Source: an uncultured Synergistaceae bacterium (GTDB taxonomy: Bacteria; Synergistota; Synergistia; Synergistales; Dethiosulfovibrionaceae). Taken from it: DNA of 39,891 nucleotides. The position numbers were made by a program, and so were the translations under genes. The stretch is taken from NCBI GenBank assembly GCA_902489135.1, contig CABTYW010000012.1, forward strand, positions 1 to 39,891, given 5' to 3'. The notes beneath the pieces were generated by a model. That model was not told the origin of the DNA and did not search any database. It saw only the letters and a program-made list of their open reading frames with translations. Shown one piece after another: positions 8,107-16,526 of this stretch (position 1 is its first letter; each line of letters opens with the position of its first letter).

Positions 8107-9273
8107 ATGCCGTCTGCAAAGCGCACATCTTCATTCTCCGATTTTATTTCATTTGCGGCGGTTATTCTGCAGGGCGGCGGCGCCCAGGGACTTCTTTCGG
8201 TGTTTGAGAAGAGAACGGGAACAGGCGTGTGCCTGCGGTCAAAAAACAAGCTGCTCATTGCGACGTCGTCATCCGCCTTCGAGGAGCAAATGCGCACATA
8301 TCCTTATAAAGAACTGCTGCGCATTTTTTACCACGTTGCTTTGGAGGACGGGGGCCAGGTCATTTTCAACGTGCCGACTTGCGACGTGCCGGAGGCGCTG
8401 CAAGGGGATATCGAATATCTTTGCTTGAGCTTGAGACTGTTGAAAATGGGAGAACGCAGCCAACAGGTTATCGAGCAGCGCTACCGCGAGCAATTTATCC
8501 AAGATTTGCTGTTCTCGAGAATTCATTATGAAGAAGAGCTGAGGAATCGTTCCTCTCTTTATGGCTGGGATCTGTCAGGCGGCGTGATTGTTCTGGTCGC
8601 CGAGTTTATGGAACAGACGGGGCAGGGAAGCAGGGAGTGCGCTGCATTGCTCAAAGGACGCGTGAAAATGCTTTATCCTGACATGATTTTTTCCGACGGT
8701 CACAATAAAGAGACATTTCTGATCCCTCTTACGGCCGGACGGCAAATCAAGAAAGACTTTCAGCTGATAGCCCCTTCGCTCCGAGAGGAATTGGGAAACA
8801 GCGCCTATCTCGGATTCAGCGGCGAGCATACATCGTTCCTTCAGGCCGGCGAGGCATATCAGGAGGCCAGTCAGGCGCTGTCGATTGCGAAGAATTTCCT
8901 GAAGAAGAGACGTCTTATATTTTGGGACGAACTTGGAGCATATAAACTGCTCTCTGATATGATTCAGAACCGCTACGCGCAACATTTTGTCCAAGATACT
9001 TTGGGAGAATTGATCCAAGCGGACGAACATTATAATGGCGAGTTGTTGAAGACCTTGCAGACGCTGGAAAGCTGCGGCTGGAACTTCAGCGCGGCAGCTG
9101 AAAAACTCCATGTGCATTACAACACGTTGAAATACCGCTATAAAAAGTTGGAGGCGCTACTTCATCTGAAAGTCAATGACAGCGAGCAGCGTTTTTCGAT
9201 AATCCTTGCGCTGCATCTATACCGGCTGTGTCAGTCGGATGATCTTGAAGAAACGTCGAAGGTACACCGATGA
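8107..9273 (+). CDS. PucR/CdaR-type transcriptional regulator of the island
   Basis: This protein of 388 residues ends in the PucR C-terminal helix-turn-helix: LLKTLQTLESCGWNFSAAAE, then KLHVHYNTLKYRYKKLEALL and IILALHLYRL. Before it lies a CdaR-like GGDEF-related domain (GWDLSGGVIVLVAEF to LIFWDELGAYKLL), and the N-terminal third looks like a ligand-sensing region. PucR-family proteins commonly activate purine catabolism genes, in keeping with the enzymes downstream. I chose the ATG at 8107, about 10 bases after AAAGGA; a TTG at 8098 sits too close to that site. It is first in the island, co-directional with all its genes, and separated from them by a 536-base regulatory region. Confidence 0.85.
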   Translation: MPSAKRTSSFSDFISFAAVILQGGGAQGLLSVFEKRTGTGVCLRSKNKLLIATSSSAFEEQMRTYPYKELLRIFYHVALEDGGQVIFNVPTCDVPEALQGDIEYLCLSLRLLKMGERSQQVIEQRYREQFIQDLLFSRIHYEEELRNRSSLYGWDLSGGVIVLVAEFMEQTGQGSRECAALLKGRVKMLYPDMIFSDGHNKETFLIPLTAGRQIKKDFQLIAPSLREELGNSAYLGFSGEHTSFLQAGEAYQEASQALSIAKNFLKKRRLIFWDELGAYKLLSDMIQNRYAQHFVQDTLGELIQADEHYNGELLKTLQTLESCGWNFSAAAEKLHVHYNTLKYRYKKLEALLHLKVNDSEQRFSIILALHLYRLCQSDDLEETSKVHR

Positions 9274-9463
9274 ATTGATGATTGTATCTAGACGCATGGT
9301 AAAATCTTACAACGAAGAAAACGCATTTTCTTTTGGCGATGTCGTTGCGGCTATAAAGCTATAACTCTGGATATGCGCAATGGCAAGAACCCCCCTTTGC
9401 TCCTATGAATCTGTACTTTTGCAAAAATAAAAACACTATAAAAAACAATATACAAGGCTTGCA

Positions 9464-9488
9464 TGTTTTGTTGATATTTGACAAAACA
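9464..9488 (+). promoter_or_regulatory. Inverted repeat overlapping a -35 box, candidate operator
   Basis: TGTTTTGT (9464-9471) and ACAAAACA (9481-9488) form a perfect 8-bp dyad with a 9-base spacer. The consensus -35 hexamer TTGACA (9478-9483) overlaps the right arm. TTTATA/TATATA follows at 9503-9510, slightly too far for an ideal promoter, as often seen where an activator is required. Confidence 0.5.
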
Positions 9489-9524
9489 ATGTGAGTCTTT
9501 TCTTTATATACTACTCTTGAAAAT

Positions 9525-9538
9525 GTGCTGTATAAAAT
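9525..9538 (+). promoter_or_regulatory. Shared island motif, copy 2 (GTGCTGTATAAAAT)
   Basis: Matches the copies at 7993 and 10789 at 12 of 14 positions; both differences are A to G. It lies 40-60 bases after the candidate operator and 270 bases before the formiminotransferase gene. Confidence 0.45.
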
Positions 9539-9809
9539 CAATAGTGCAGATTGAGAAAATGGGGAAAGGGGGATTACGGAGAGTTTTTTGCCAAACTTTT
9601 CAATGGCAAGATCTTGTGGTGATGCTTTTGATTCGGCAGCTTCCCGCTGTAGAAACAGAGAGCGATAGCTATAATATGTTAGGCTGTGTCTTACAGAAGT
9701 TCGTCCCCGAAAGAAAACGGCCCCTTGTATTTTCTCCACCGGAACTTTTTGCTCCCGTTGATGTTACAAGTCCTATCGGAACAAAATTTAATATTTTGGA
9801 GGAAGGAAA

Positions 9810-10742
9810 ATGGCAGATAAACAGTATGTACATTCTGCTCCAAATTTCAGCGCTGGACGGGATCGAGCGGTTGTAGAAGCTATCGTCGATCAAGTTCGCG
9901 GCATCCCTGGAGTCCATCTTATTGATTTTTATCCGGATGCGGATTTTAATCGCACGCCGGTAGAGATTATCGGAGAACCTGAGCCATTAGTGAAAGCTCT
10001 TGTGGCAATGGCGGGCAAGGCCTACGAACTTATTGACATGCGTACACACAAAGGAAAACACCCACGTATTGGCGCGCAGGATACAATCCCGCTTTTTCCG
10101 CTGCGAAACATTACCTTGAATAAGGTGAAGGAACTGGCTTTTCGTATCGGGCAGGAGTTGTGGGAAAAGTACAAAGTGCCTGTGTATTTTGCCGGCGTCA
10201 ACGCTCGCTCAGAAGAGCGGCGCGATATTTCCTTTATCCGTAAGGGGCAGTATGAAGGACTGAAAAAACTTTTGGAGGAGAATCAAAACGACCCTGCTAT
10301 CCTGGAGTTGCGCGCTCCTGACTTGGGAAAGGGACTGCTCTCCGAGAGAAGCGGCGCCACAATTGTGAGCGCCGGAGAACGCAATCTGGTGGCTGTGAAC
10401 GTCCTTTTGAACACAACGGATTTAGAAGTTGCCCAAAAAATTGCCAAAATTGTTCGTGGCCCCTCCGGGGGGTTTAGCACTATTCGAGCAGTTGCCTTTA
10501 AACCTGACGGCTATGAGGAAGCCGCTGTGTCAATGAATATGTTTGATACCGATCAGACACCTCTTTACCGCGTCGTAGAATTGATTCGTTCTGAAGCTGC
10601 CGCTGTCGGGGTTTCCGTAAAAGGCGTTCAGATGAGCGGAGTTTTTCCGACAAAGGTCCTTCTTGACTGCGCCAATCATTATCTCCATCTTCTGGACTTT
10701 CAGGAACATCAGCTCCTTGAGCATAATATGCTTTTACTCTAA
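9810..10742 (+). CDS. ftcD: Glutamate/glycine formimidoyltransferase (FTCD formyltransferase domain)
   Basis: The 310-residue enzyme moves a formimino group from an N-formimino amino acid to tetrahydrofolate. It corresponds to the transferase half of FTCD only; the cyclodeaminase half is absent and no such gene lies in the window. Recognisable parts are the N-terminal PNFSAGRD, the catalytic KGKHPRIGAQD with H84 (counterpart of the active-site histidine of animal FTCD), and VYFAGVNARSEERRDISFIR. Named members use formiminoglutamate from histidine. Here, with no histidine genes nearby and PucR, permease and deaminase genes present, formiminoglycine from purines is the likelier substrate (inference). 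AGGAAGG precedes the ATG. Confidence 0.9.
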   Translation: MADKQYVHSAPNFSAGRDRAVVEAIVDQVRGIPGVHLIDFYPDADFNRTPVEIIGEPEPLVKALVAMAGKAYELIDMRTHKGKHPRIGAQDTIPLFPLRNITLNKVKELAFRIGQELWEKYKVPVYFAGVNARSEERRDISFIRKGQYEGLKKLLEENQNDPAILELRAPDLGKGLLSERSGATIVSAGERNLVAVNVLLNTTDLEVAQKIAKIVRGPSGGFSTIRAVAFKPDGYEEAAVSMNMFDTDQTPLYRVVELIRSEAAAVGVSVKGVQMSGVFPTKVLLDCANHYLHLLDFQEHQLLEHNMLLL

Positions 10743-10788
10743 GAGGAACGCATGCCTGATCATGCGGTTCGAAAAATATCCTCAGAAT

Positions 10789-10802
10789 GTACTATATAAA
10801 AT
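10789..10802 (+). promoter_or_regulatory. Shared island motif, copy 3 (GTACTATATAAAAT)
   Basis: Identical over 14 bases to 7993-8006. It ends only 18 bases before the permease start codon, next to its ribosome site. As a -10 element it would give a very short leader, so a regulator-binding role is at least as likely. Confidence 0.45.
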
Positions 10803-10820
10803 AATTCGGGAGGGAAACTG

Positions 10821-11879
10821 ATGGCTCTTCAAGACATTTTGGCTTCGTTGGCTGTTGTCGTTAATGGGCTTCCCCAGGGATTGCTCGCGTTGGCTTTCGG
10901 ATTTGCCGCGTTCCCCACGGCTCTTGCTTTTATCGTAGGAGCGGTGGGAGCCGTGTTTTTCTCTCAGGTGGCTCCCATCTCTTTTCAGGCCGAGTCCATT
11001 GTTCTCGCCGGCACCATGGGCAAAACCAGGGAAGAACGCCTCAACATCGTGTTCTACACCGGTATTGTCATGGCCATAATCGGGGGAGTGGGACTTCTTC
11101 AACCGACGATTGAATTTATCGGTCCCGCAATTTTGAATGGAATGATGGCCGGCGTCGGAATTACTCTCGCCAAAGTCGGCGTCGATATGACAAAAAAGAA
11201 CGTTCTTGTCGGAGGGCTTTCCGTTCTGACTGCCGTCGTCGTCTATTTTTTCACAAAGGACCTCGTTTATACCATCGTGGCAAGCGTTTTCGTAAGCGCT
11301 ATCCCCTCTTTTTTGCGGCAGAAGAACAAGCCCCATGCCGAGCCTGCGGAGTCCGAACTGAAATTCGAGAAGTTGATTCCTCTCAAGCCCACATTCAATT
11401 ACAACATTCTTCGTAGCGTTCTAGCTTTAGTCACGCTTCAGGTCGGCGGTAACATTGCCTACGCCAGCATAACAGGGAGCCTCGCCAAGAGCGCCATCAA
11501 CGTTGATTACATTACTCTGTACTCAGGACTTGCCGATGCGGTAAGCTCTTTTTTTGGCGGTGGTCCTGTCGAAGCAATTATTTCGGGAACCGCCGTGGCA
11601 CCTCATCCTGTCATGGCAGGGGTTTTAATGATGGTCATCATGGCTGTTATCTTGCTGGTGAAACTTTTACCTACCCTCGCCCGTTTCGTTGCCAGCGAGA
11701 CCATTGCCGGTTTCCTTTTGGTCTTGGGAGCCATCGTTGTTTTCCCGACCAATATTTCGCTCGGTTTTCAGGCTGATCCTCTTCTGGCGGGGGTGACGGC
11801 AACGCTTACGGCTTCATCCGATCCCTTTGTTGGGATGCTTGCAGGTATCATAGTCCGCTTTCTTGCGGGTATCGTATAA
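10821..11879 (+). CDS. NCS2-like nucleobase permease
   Basis: This 352-residue inner-membrane protein is hydrophobic throughout, with about ten or more membrane segments. Stretches such as VAPISFQAESIVLAGTMG, FIGPAILNGMMAGVGITLAK and, in the second half, PTLARFVASETIAGFLLVLG show the inverted-repeat design of xanthine/uracil permeases. It is shorter than the usual 420-450 residues of that family, so the relationship is distant and the substrate is inferred. A charged cytoplasmic loop (RQKNKPHAEPAESELKFEK) separates the halves. GGGAGGGA precedes the ATG. Between the formiminotransferase and cysteine hydrolase genes, it is a good candidate purine importer for the island. Confidence 0.7.
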   Translation: MALQDILASLAVVVNGLPQGLLALAFGFAAFPTALAFIVGAVGAVFFSQVAPISFQAESIVLAGTMGKTREERLNIVFYTGIVMAIIGGVGLLQPTIEFIGPAILNGMMAGVGITLAKVGVDMTKKNVLVGGLSVLTAVVVYFFTKDLVYTIVASVFVSAIPSFLRQKNKPHAEPAESELKFEKLIPLKPTFNYNILRSVLALVTLQVGGNIAYASITGSLAKSAINVDYITLYSGLADAVSSFFGGGPVEAIISGTAVAPHPVMAGVLMMVIMAVILLVKLLPTLARFVASETIAGFLLVLGAIVVFPTNISLGFQADPLLAGVTATLTASSDPFVGMLAGIIVRFLAGIV

Positions 11880-11940
11880 GCGTTTTGAAAAGTTCGTGGA
11901 CCTTGATTATTGAAATTCAAAATCAAAAAAGGAGTCTCAC

Positions 11941-12546
11941 ATGGCCATAAACAACATTACCAACCTGCGTAAAGAGGATTGCGCGGTGATCATCATTGAC
12001 ATGCAAAACGACTTTATCGCTCAAGGGGCGCCCATTGAGTGTCCCGGTGGAAGAAAGATCATTTCCGCCATCCAGAAAGTGAGAGAATGGGCACACCGGA
12101 GCGGAATGCCCGTTTTCTTCACTCAAGAGTCTCACCGCAAGCAAAAAATTGATTTCGGTTTTGAGATCGTGCGCAACGAGCCCGAACACTGCCTTGAGGG
12201 GACAAAGGGCATTGAGATCGTCGATGAGCTGACTCCCAGTGACAAGGAATATGTGATCGTCAAGAGACGTTACAGCAGCTACTACCTGACGGATCTTGAA
12301 ATCTTGATGCGGGCGTTCAATCGTAAGGTTCTCATTATTATGGGAGCTGCGACCAACGTTTGCGTCTATGCTACCGCTCTCGACTCCATTCAGCGGGATA
12401 TCCAGCCCGTTGTCGTCAAAGATGGCGTGGCGGGAACGAGCGTTGAGCTGCACGAAGCTTTTCTCAAGAACATCGATTACGTCATCGGAGATGTGGTCTC
12501 TTCCAATGAGTTGATAGAGACTCTTGATAAAAATTCTGGTCTTTGA
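11941..12546 (+). CDS. Isochorismatase-fold cysteine hydrolase (N-carbamoyl amidase type)
   Basis: This 201-residue hydrolase has the full catalytic triad of the family: D20 in IIIDMQNDF, K108 in VIVKRRYSSYY and C141 in GAATNVCVYATA, with the typical non-prolyl cis-peptide region (MGAATN). Relatives hydrolyse nicotinamide, N-carbamoylsarcosine, ureidoacrylate or similar C-N bonds. In this gene cluster the attractive substrate is a ureido compound such as 4-ureido-5-imidazolecarboxylate, giving ammonia, CO2 and the free amine; this is inference. AAAGGAG lies 7 bases before the ATG. A weak terminator-like hairpin follows at 12595-12618. Confidence 0.88.
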   Translation: MAINNITNLRKEDCAVIIIDMQNDFIAQGAPIECPGGRKIISAIQKVREWAHRSGMPVFFTQESHRKQKIDFGFEIVRNEPEHCLEGTKGIEIVDELTPSDKEYVIVKRRYSSYYLTDLEILMRAFNRKVLIIMGAATNVCVYATALDSIQRDIQPVVVKDGVAGTSVELHEAFLKNIDYVIGDVVSSNELIETLDKNSGL

Positions 12547-12594
12547 GAGCGGGACACCAGGAGGGAGTAAGCGATCCTAAAAACAAAATTTATG

Positions 12595-12618
12595 AAGCGG
12601 AGATGTAAACGGCCGCTT
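12595..12618 (+). terminator. Possible weak terminator after the cysteine hydrolase gene
   Basis: AAGCGG (12595-12600) pairs with CCGCTT (12613-12618) over a 12-base loop and is followed by TTTAT. The stem is short, so it may only attenuate transcription into the AbgT gene. Confidence 0.4.
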
Positions 12619-12695
12619 TTTATGACCGCAAAGAACACGAAATATCCGGGAAATTGAAGGTGCGGACAAGTTCTTGATTCTGAGGAGGGATGCAA

Positions 12696-14228
12696 ATGGC
12701 CAATTCCGGAAAAAAAGTTTCTTCAGGCGGGGTTCTCGGTTTCATCGAAAGAATAGGAAACAAAATCCCCCATCCTATTTTTATTTTCCTGTTCCTGATT
12801 GCAGTAACTCTTATCATGACGGTCTTTATGGCCGGAGCTACGGTGAAACATCCGGGAAGCGGCAAAGAAATCGTTATCGTCAATATGCTTTCGGTGGAAG
12901 GGTTGAAATGGTTCTTGAGCAATATGTCCAAGAATTTGACAAGGTTCGCTCCCCTAGGTGCTGTCTTGAGTTGCATGATCGGCATCGGCGTGTGCGAGGA
13001 ATCGGGATTGATGAAAGCCGGTGTGACAAAAGCCATCGGCAGCGCTTCTCCCACGCTTGCGACCTCAATTATTCTGTTGTGCGGTATCTGCGGCAACCTC
13101 GCTTCATCTCCGATTTTTGTCATTATCCCTCCTCTAGGTGCCGTGATTTTCCGCGCTTTAGGGCGGCATCCATTGGCCGGAGCTGCCTGCGGATTTGCCG
13201 GCGTTGCCGCAGGGCTCAATGCCAACCTTTTAGTCACACCTACAGATGTAACGCTGCTCGGCATTTCCCAAAAGGCGGCACAGATCATTAACCCCGATAT
13301 TGCCCTTAATCCTGCTGGAAACTGGTATTTTATGTTTGCATCGACCTTTGCGCTGGTCGTCGCTGGCATTATCGCCTGCGAGAAAATCGTTGAGCCCCGT
13401 CTCGGAAAGTGGTCTTCCGATATGGGAGAAGGTGCCGATGACATGGGAGAAGTCAGCGTTGTGGTGAGCGAAGATCAGCACCGCGGCCTTCGCTATGCGG
13501 GAGTTGCGTTAATCGTCTTTCTCGCGCTGCTTCTTGTCTGCATCGTTCCTGAAAACGGCATCCTTAGAGATCCCGTCAAACATACCATTGTCCCTTCGCC
13601 GTTCCTTTCGGGAATTCTGCCGATCTTGACGGTTTGGTTTGCTGTGGAAGGCATTGTCTACGGTATCGGCGCGAAAACGATTAAAAAATCCGCCGATATT
13701 GCCAAAATGATGTCGAAATCCATGTCCAGCATGGGAAGCTTTATTGTGTTGTGCTTCTTTGCGGCGCAGTTCTGCTATCTCTTTGATTATTCCAATATTG
13801 GTCTTTGGATTGCCGTCAAGGGGGCAGACTGGCTTCTGACCACAGGTTTAAGCGGCATTGGCCTCATGGTGCTTTTTGTGGTATTTTGCTCGATGGTTAA
13901 TTTTTTGATAGGCAGCGCTTCTGCAAAGTGGACGATTTTGGCGCCGATCAGTGTTCCTATGTTTATGAGGATCGGGTGGTCACCTTATTACACAACGGCG
14001 ATCTATAGAATTGCCGATTCTGTGACAAACTCTATTTCTCCGCTTGAACCCTTTATGCCTTACATGATCACCCTTTTCCAAAAGTATGATCGCAAGGCTG
14101 GATATGGCACGCTTGTTTCTGTGATGCTTCCTTTCGCGGCTCTTTTCCTTGCCTTCTGGGTGGCGCTCGCCGTTGTCTGGACATTGCTGAAATTGCCTCT
14201 GGGCCCCGGAGCTGCCATGTTCATGTAA
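12696..14228 (+). CDS. abgT: AbgT-family transporter
   Basis: This inner-membrane transporter of 510 residues matches the AbgT family (p-aminobenzoyl-glutamate importers; some members export sulfonamides). Visible marks are the N-terminal GFIERIGNKIPHPIFIFLFL, a large soluble-looking insertion, GVCEESGLMKAGVTKAI, PLAGAACGFAGVAAGLNANL, and near the end ISPLEPFMPYMITLFQKYD. I start it at the ATG at 12696, because GAGGAGGG (12682-12689) directly abuts an earlier ATG at 12690 and leaves no spacing there. It is followed by an M20D amidohydrolase, the same pairing as abgT with abgA/abgB. The cargo may be a folate fragment or another acyl-amino acid. Confidence 0.88.
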   Translation: MANSGKKVSSGGVLGFIERIGNKIPHPIFIFLFLIAVTLIMTVFMAGATVKHPGSGKEIVIVNMLSVEGLKWFLSNMSKNLTRFAPLGAVLSCMIGIGVCEESGLMKAGVTKAIGSASPTLATSIILLCGICGNLASSPIFVIIPPLGAVIFRALGRHPLAGAACGFAGVAAGLNANLLVTPTDVTLLGISQKAAQIINPDIALNPAGNWYFMFASTFALVVAGIIACEKIVEPRLGKWSSDMGEGADDMGEVSVVVSEDQHRGLRYAGVALIVFLALLLVCIVPENGILRDPVKHTIVPSPFLSGILPILTVWFAVEGIVYGIGAKTIKKSADIAKMMSKSMSSMGSFIVLCFFAAQFCYLFDYSNIGLWIAVKGADWLLTTGLSGIGLMVLFVVFCSMVNFLIGSASAKWTILAPISVPMFMRIGWSPYYTTAIYRIADSVTNSISPLEPFMPYMITLFQKYDRKAGYGTLVSVMLPFAALFLAFWVALAVVWTLLKLPLGPGAAMFM

Positions 14229-14358
14229 TGCCCGCCTCAATAAAGGTGAAAAATGGACTTTCGTTGTGGCTTTTTGCTGCGATGCGGGCCGGTCTTTCAT
14301 TTGACAGGGCGATAAGTTTTTGCAAGGAGCAAGGTACACGGAATAGGGGAGGCGCAGA

Positions 14359-15543
14359 ATGAATAAGGAAATAGTTCGGCAGATTTTTTCAAGGCTCGAT
14401 GAATTGAAGCCCCAGCTTGTGGAGATGTCCAAACAAATTTGGGACCATCCGGAAATCGGCTATACTGAACACTTTGCCAGCGAGCTTTTGGCTTCCTACC
14501 TTGAAAAGCACGGCTTTGCAGTGCAGCGGGGAGTTGGTAAACTGGATACGGCGTTTATAGCAAGAAAAGGGCGGGGGCACTTCAATATCGGTTTTTGTTC
14601 GGAGTATGACGCTTTGCCCAATGGACATTCATGCGGCCATAATTTATTCTCGGTTGCCGCCGTCGGTGCTGCCGTTGCTTACGCCGAAACCTCCCCGGAT
14701 GCTGTGGTCACCGTCATTGGATGCCCGTCGGAGGAAGGCAGCGTAACCGGCAGTTCCGGCAAGGTTTTCCTGTTGCGCGATGGGGCCTTCGATGGCCTTG
14801 ACTTCGCCATGATCGCCCATGCCGACGGTCAGTCCGTCATCGAACGCCGCCTCGTAAGCACCGATCGAACGGATATCACATTTATGGGCAAGGGCGCCCA
14901 TGCCGGTGGCTCTCCCGAGAAGGGAGTCAACGCCCTTTCCGCCGGGATTTTGTTTATGAACGCTATGAATGCTCGGCGTCAGCATTTTACAAAAGGAATG
15001 CGTTTCAACACTGTTTTCACCGACGGCGGAATGTCATCCAATGTTATTCCCGAACGTTGCTCGCTTTCAGTGGATATGCGTGCCGCTGATCCTCAAGAGA
15101 CCGCGGTGCTTTCACAATGGGTAAATGACGCTGCGAAAGGTGCAAGTCTGATGACGGGGTGTTCTCTTGAGATTGTTCCATCGCCTACACCTACGGCATG
15201 TTTGCACCCGAATCACGCTCTCGCCTGTGCCTACAAAGCCTGTATGGACCTTCTGGGGTGCAGCTATATTGAGACGGACTCCAGGGGATATGGCTGGGAT
15301 ATGGGGAGCGTCGGCTTATTCATTCCCGTCATTGCGCCGTACCACAAAATCGGACCTGACACGCTCGTGGGGCATACAGAGGAGTTCAAAGAATGTGCAA
15401 GGTCGCCTGTTGCTTTCGAAGCCTTGTTGACTTCGGCGAAGTGCATGGTCTATACGGCAATGGAGTACTGTTCAAACAGCGCACTTCGCGAGGCCATTCG
15501 CTCCGAATTTAATTCCTATGCCGCAAAAAATTCGAGAGGATAA
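14359..15543 (+). CDS. M20D amidohydrolase, AbgB-like
   Basis: This 394-residue cytoplasmic metallo-amidohydrolase shows WDHPEIGYTEHFAS, the metal site SEYDALPNGHSCGHN with C92 and H94, the pair E125-E126 in CPSEEGS, H154 in IAHADG and the dimerisation-domain GKGAHAGGSPEKGVNAL. The C-terminal VGHTEEF carries the last metal histidine. It resembles the AbgB subunit that cleaves p-aminobenzoyl-glutamate, and it follows an AbgT transporter gene. GGGGAGG precedes the ATG. Its role in the island could be to release an amino acid from an imported conjugate, or it could have been adapted to a ring-derived ureide or amidine; sequence alone does not decide. Confidence 0.85.
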   Translation: MNKEIVRQIFSRLDELKPQLVEMSKQIWDHPEIGYTEHFASELLASYLEKHGFAVQRGVGKLDTAFIARKGRGHFNIGFCSEYDALPNGHSCGHNLFSVAAVGAAVAYAETSPDAVVTVIGCPSEEGSVTGSSGKVFLLRDGAFDGLDFAMIAHADGQSVIERRLVSTDRTDITFMGKGAHAGGSPEKGVNALSAGILFMNAMNARRQHFTKGMRFNTVFTDGGMSSNVIPERCSLSVDMRAADPQETAVLSQWVNDAAKGASLMTGCSLEIVPSPTPTACLHPNHALACAYKACMDLLGCSYIETDSRGYGWDMGSVGLFIPVIAPYHKIGPDTLVGHTEEFKECARSPVAFEALLTSAKCMVYTAMEYCSNSALREAIRSEFNSYAAKNSRG

Positions 15544-15911
15544 CAGGCTGAACCGCTTTTCGGCGCTGTTTTTATTTGAGATTCTTTGGTTTTTCTGCTG
15601 GTCGCGGGGAATTTTATGCTGAGCGGGGCGTAAGCGTCCTTTGTAAAAATCTCTTTGCTTTATTGAGCTTCCTGTGGTACATGTAGTAATTGGTAGCATG
15701 TAAAATATTTCTAATATTATGATTATTTTTACGGAGCGATTTAATAGAGTTGCTCATGGTTTTTTGTGATAGGCGATGAAGGGCACTTGAAGCAAAATCT
15801 TCGTGAAAAGCCAGTATCGATCGGACGAGTTCCATTCCGACGCTTCTGTACGGACGTGACGAAGTGTCCTGACTTCCAGGCAGGAGAGTTTTCGAAAGGA
15901 TTGTTTCGTTC
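15544..15911. other. Gap before ubiX with a possible internal promoter
   Basis: No supported gene in 368 bases. The 15660-15750 part is AT-rich and contains GTAGCATGTAAAAT (15693-15706), which agrees with the shared island motif at 11 of 14 positions. The gap may hold a promoter for the ubiX-ubiD-BMC operon. Confidence 0.4.
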
Positions 15912-16502
15912 ATGGCAGGCACTCGAAAAATCATTGTAGGGATATCCGGCGGTAGCGGTTCAATTTATGCTTTGTCGCTGTTGGTTCAGCTTCGCCAGCT
16001 CGGCTTCGAAACGCACGTTGTCATGTCGCGCATGGGGGCTTTCGTTTTAAGGCACGAGTGTGACGTGTCAGAGGCGGAACTTGAAGAATATGGAGACTGT
16101 TTTTACGACAATGATAATCTCGCCGCCTCAATTGCGGGAGGGGCGTTCAAGACCTTCGGAATGGTCGTTGTGCCATGCTCGATGAAGACTCTCGCCGCCG
16201 TGGCCAATGGTTTTTCTGAGAGTCTTCTGACGCGAGCTGCCGACGTCGCTCTCAAGGAACGTCGCCCACTCGTTCTCGTGACCAGAGAATCGCCATTGAG
16301 TGCCGTTCACATCGAGAATATGCTTAAGGTGACGCAGTGCGGAGCCATTGTCATGCCTGCTGCCCCAGGTTTCTACAATCACCCCAAGAATATCGCAGAG
16401 ATGGTGACCTCCTTTTCAGGGCGGATTCTTGACTCTCTCGGCATTGAGCATGAATTGATCCAGCGCTGGAACGGCAATGTCGGGAAGCTCTCTTCGATCT
16501 GA
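15912..16502 (+). CDS. ubiX: UbiX-type flavin prenyltransferase
   Basis: UbiX attaches a dimethylallyl group to FMN, making the prenylated flavin that UbiD decarboxylases need. This 196-residue protein has the family's flavin-binding start KIIVGISGGSGSIYALSLL, THVVMSRMGAFVLRHE, VVVPCSMKTLAAVANGFSESLLTRAADVALKERRPLVLVTRESPLS, and PAAPGFYNHPKNI, all typical. It is directly followed by ubiD, 24 bases away, so the cofactor maker and user are made together. The ATG at 15912 is about 11 bases after GAAAGGA. Confidence 0.93.
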   Translation: MAGTRKIIVGISGGSGSIYALSLLVQLRQLGFETHVVMSRMGAFVLRHECDVSEAELEEYGDCFYDNDNLAASIAGGAFKTFGMVVVPCSMKTLAAVANGFSESLLTRAADVALKERRPLVLVTRESPLSAVHIENMLKVTQCGAIVMPAAPGFYNHPKNIAEMVTSFSGRILDSLGIEHELIQRWNGNVGKLSSI

Positions 16503-16526
16503 TTTCAACCACTGGGAGAAAGTACA

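Larger units (their letters stand above)
9274..9809. promoter_or_regulatory. AT-rich control region between the regulator and formiminotransferase genes
   Basis: No supported gene. The stretch is markedly AT-rich against its surroundings. It contains an AT-only hairpin (AAGAAAA/TTTTCTT, 9315-9332), a dyad with a TTGACA -35 box (9464-9488), and a copy of the shared island motif (9525-9538). It is the best candidate for the main island promoter. Confidence 0.55.

Noticed and set aside
9478..9876. 132-codon plus-strand frame overlapping the formiminotransferase start
   Set aside because: It has no ribosome site, AT-rich random composition, and overlaps the well-supported start of the formiminotransferase.
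15614..15934. 106-codon minus-strand frame before ubiX
   Set aside because: No family, no ribosome site, overlaps the ubiX start; more likely non-coding regulatory DNA.
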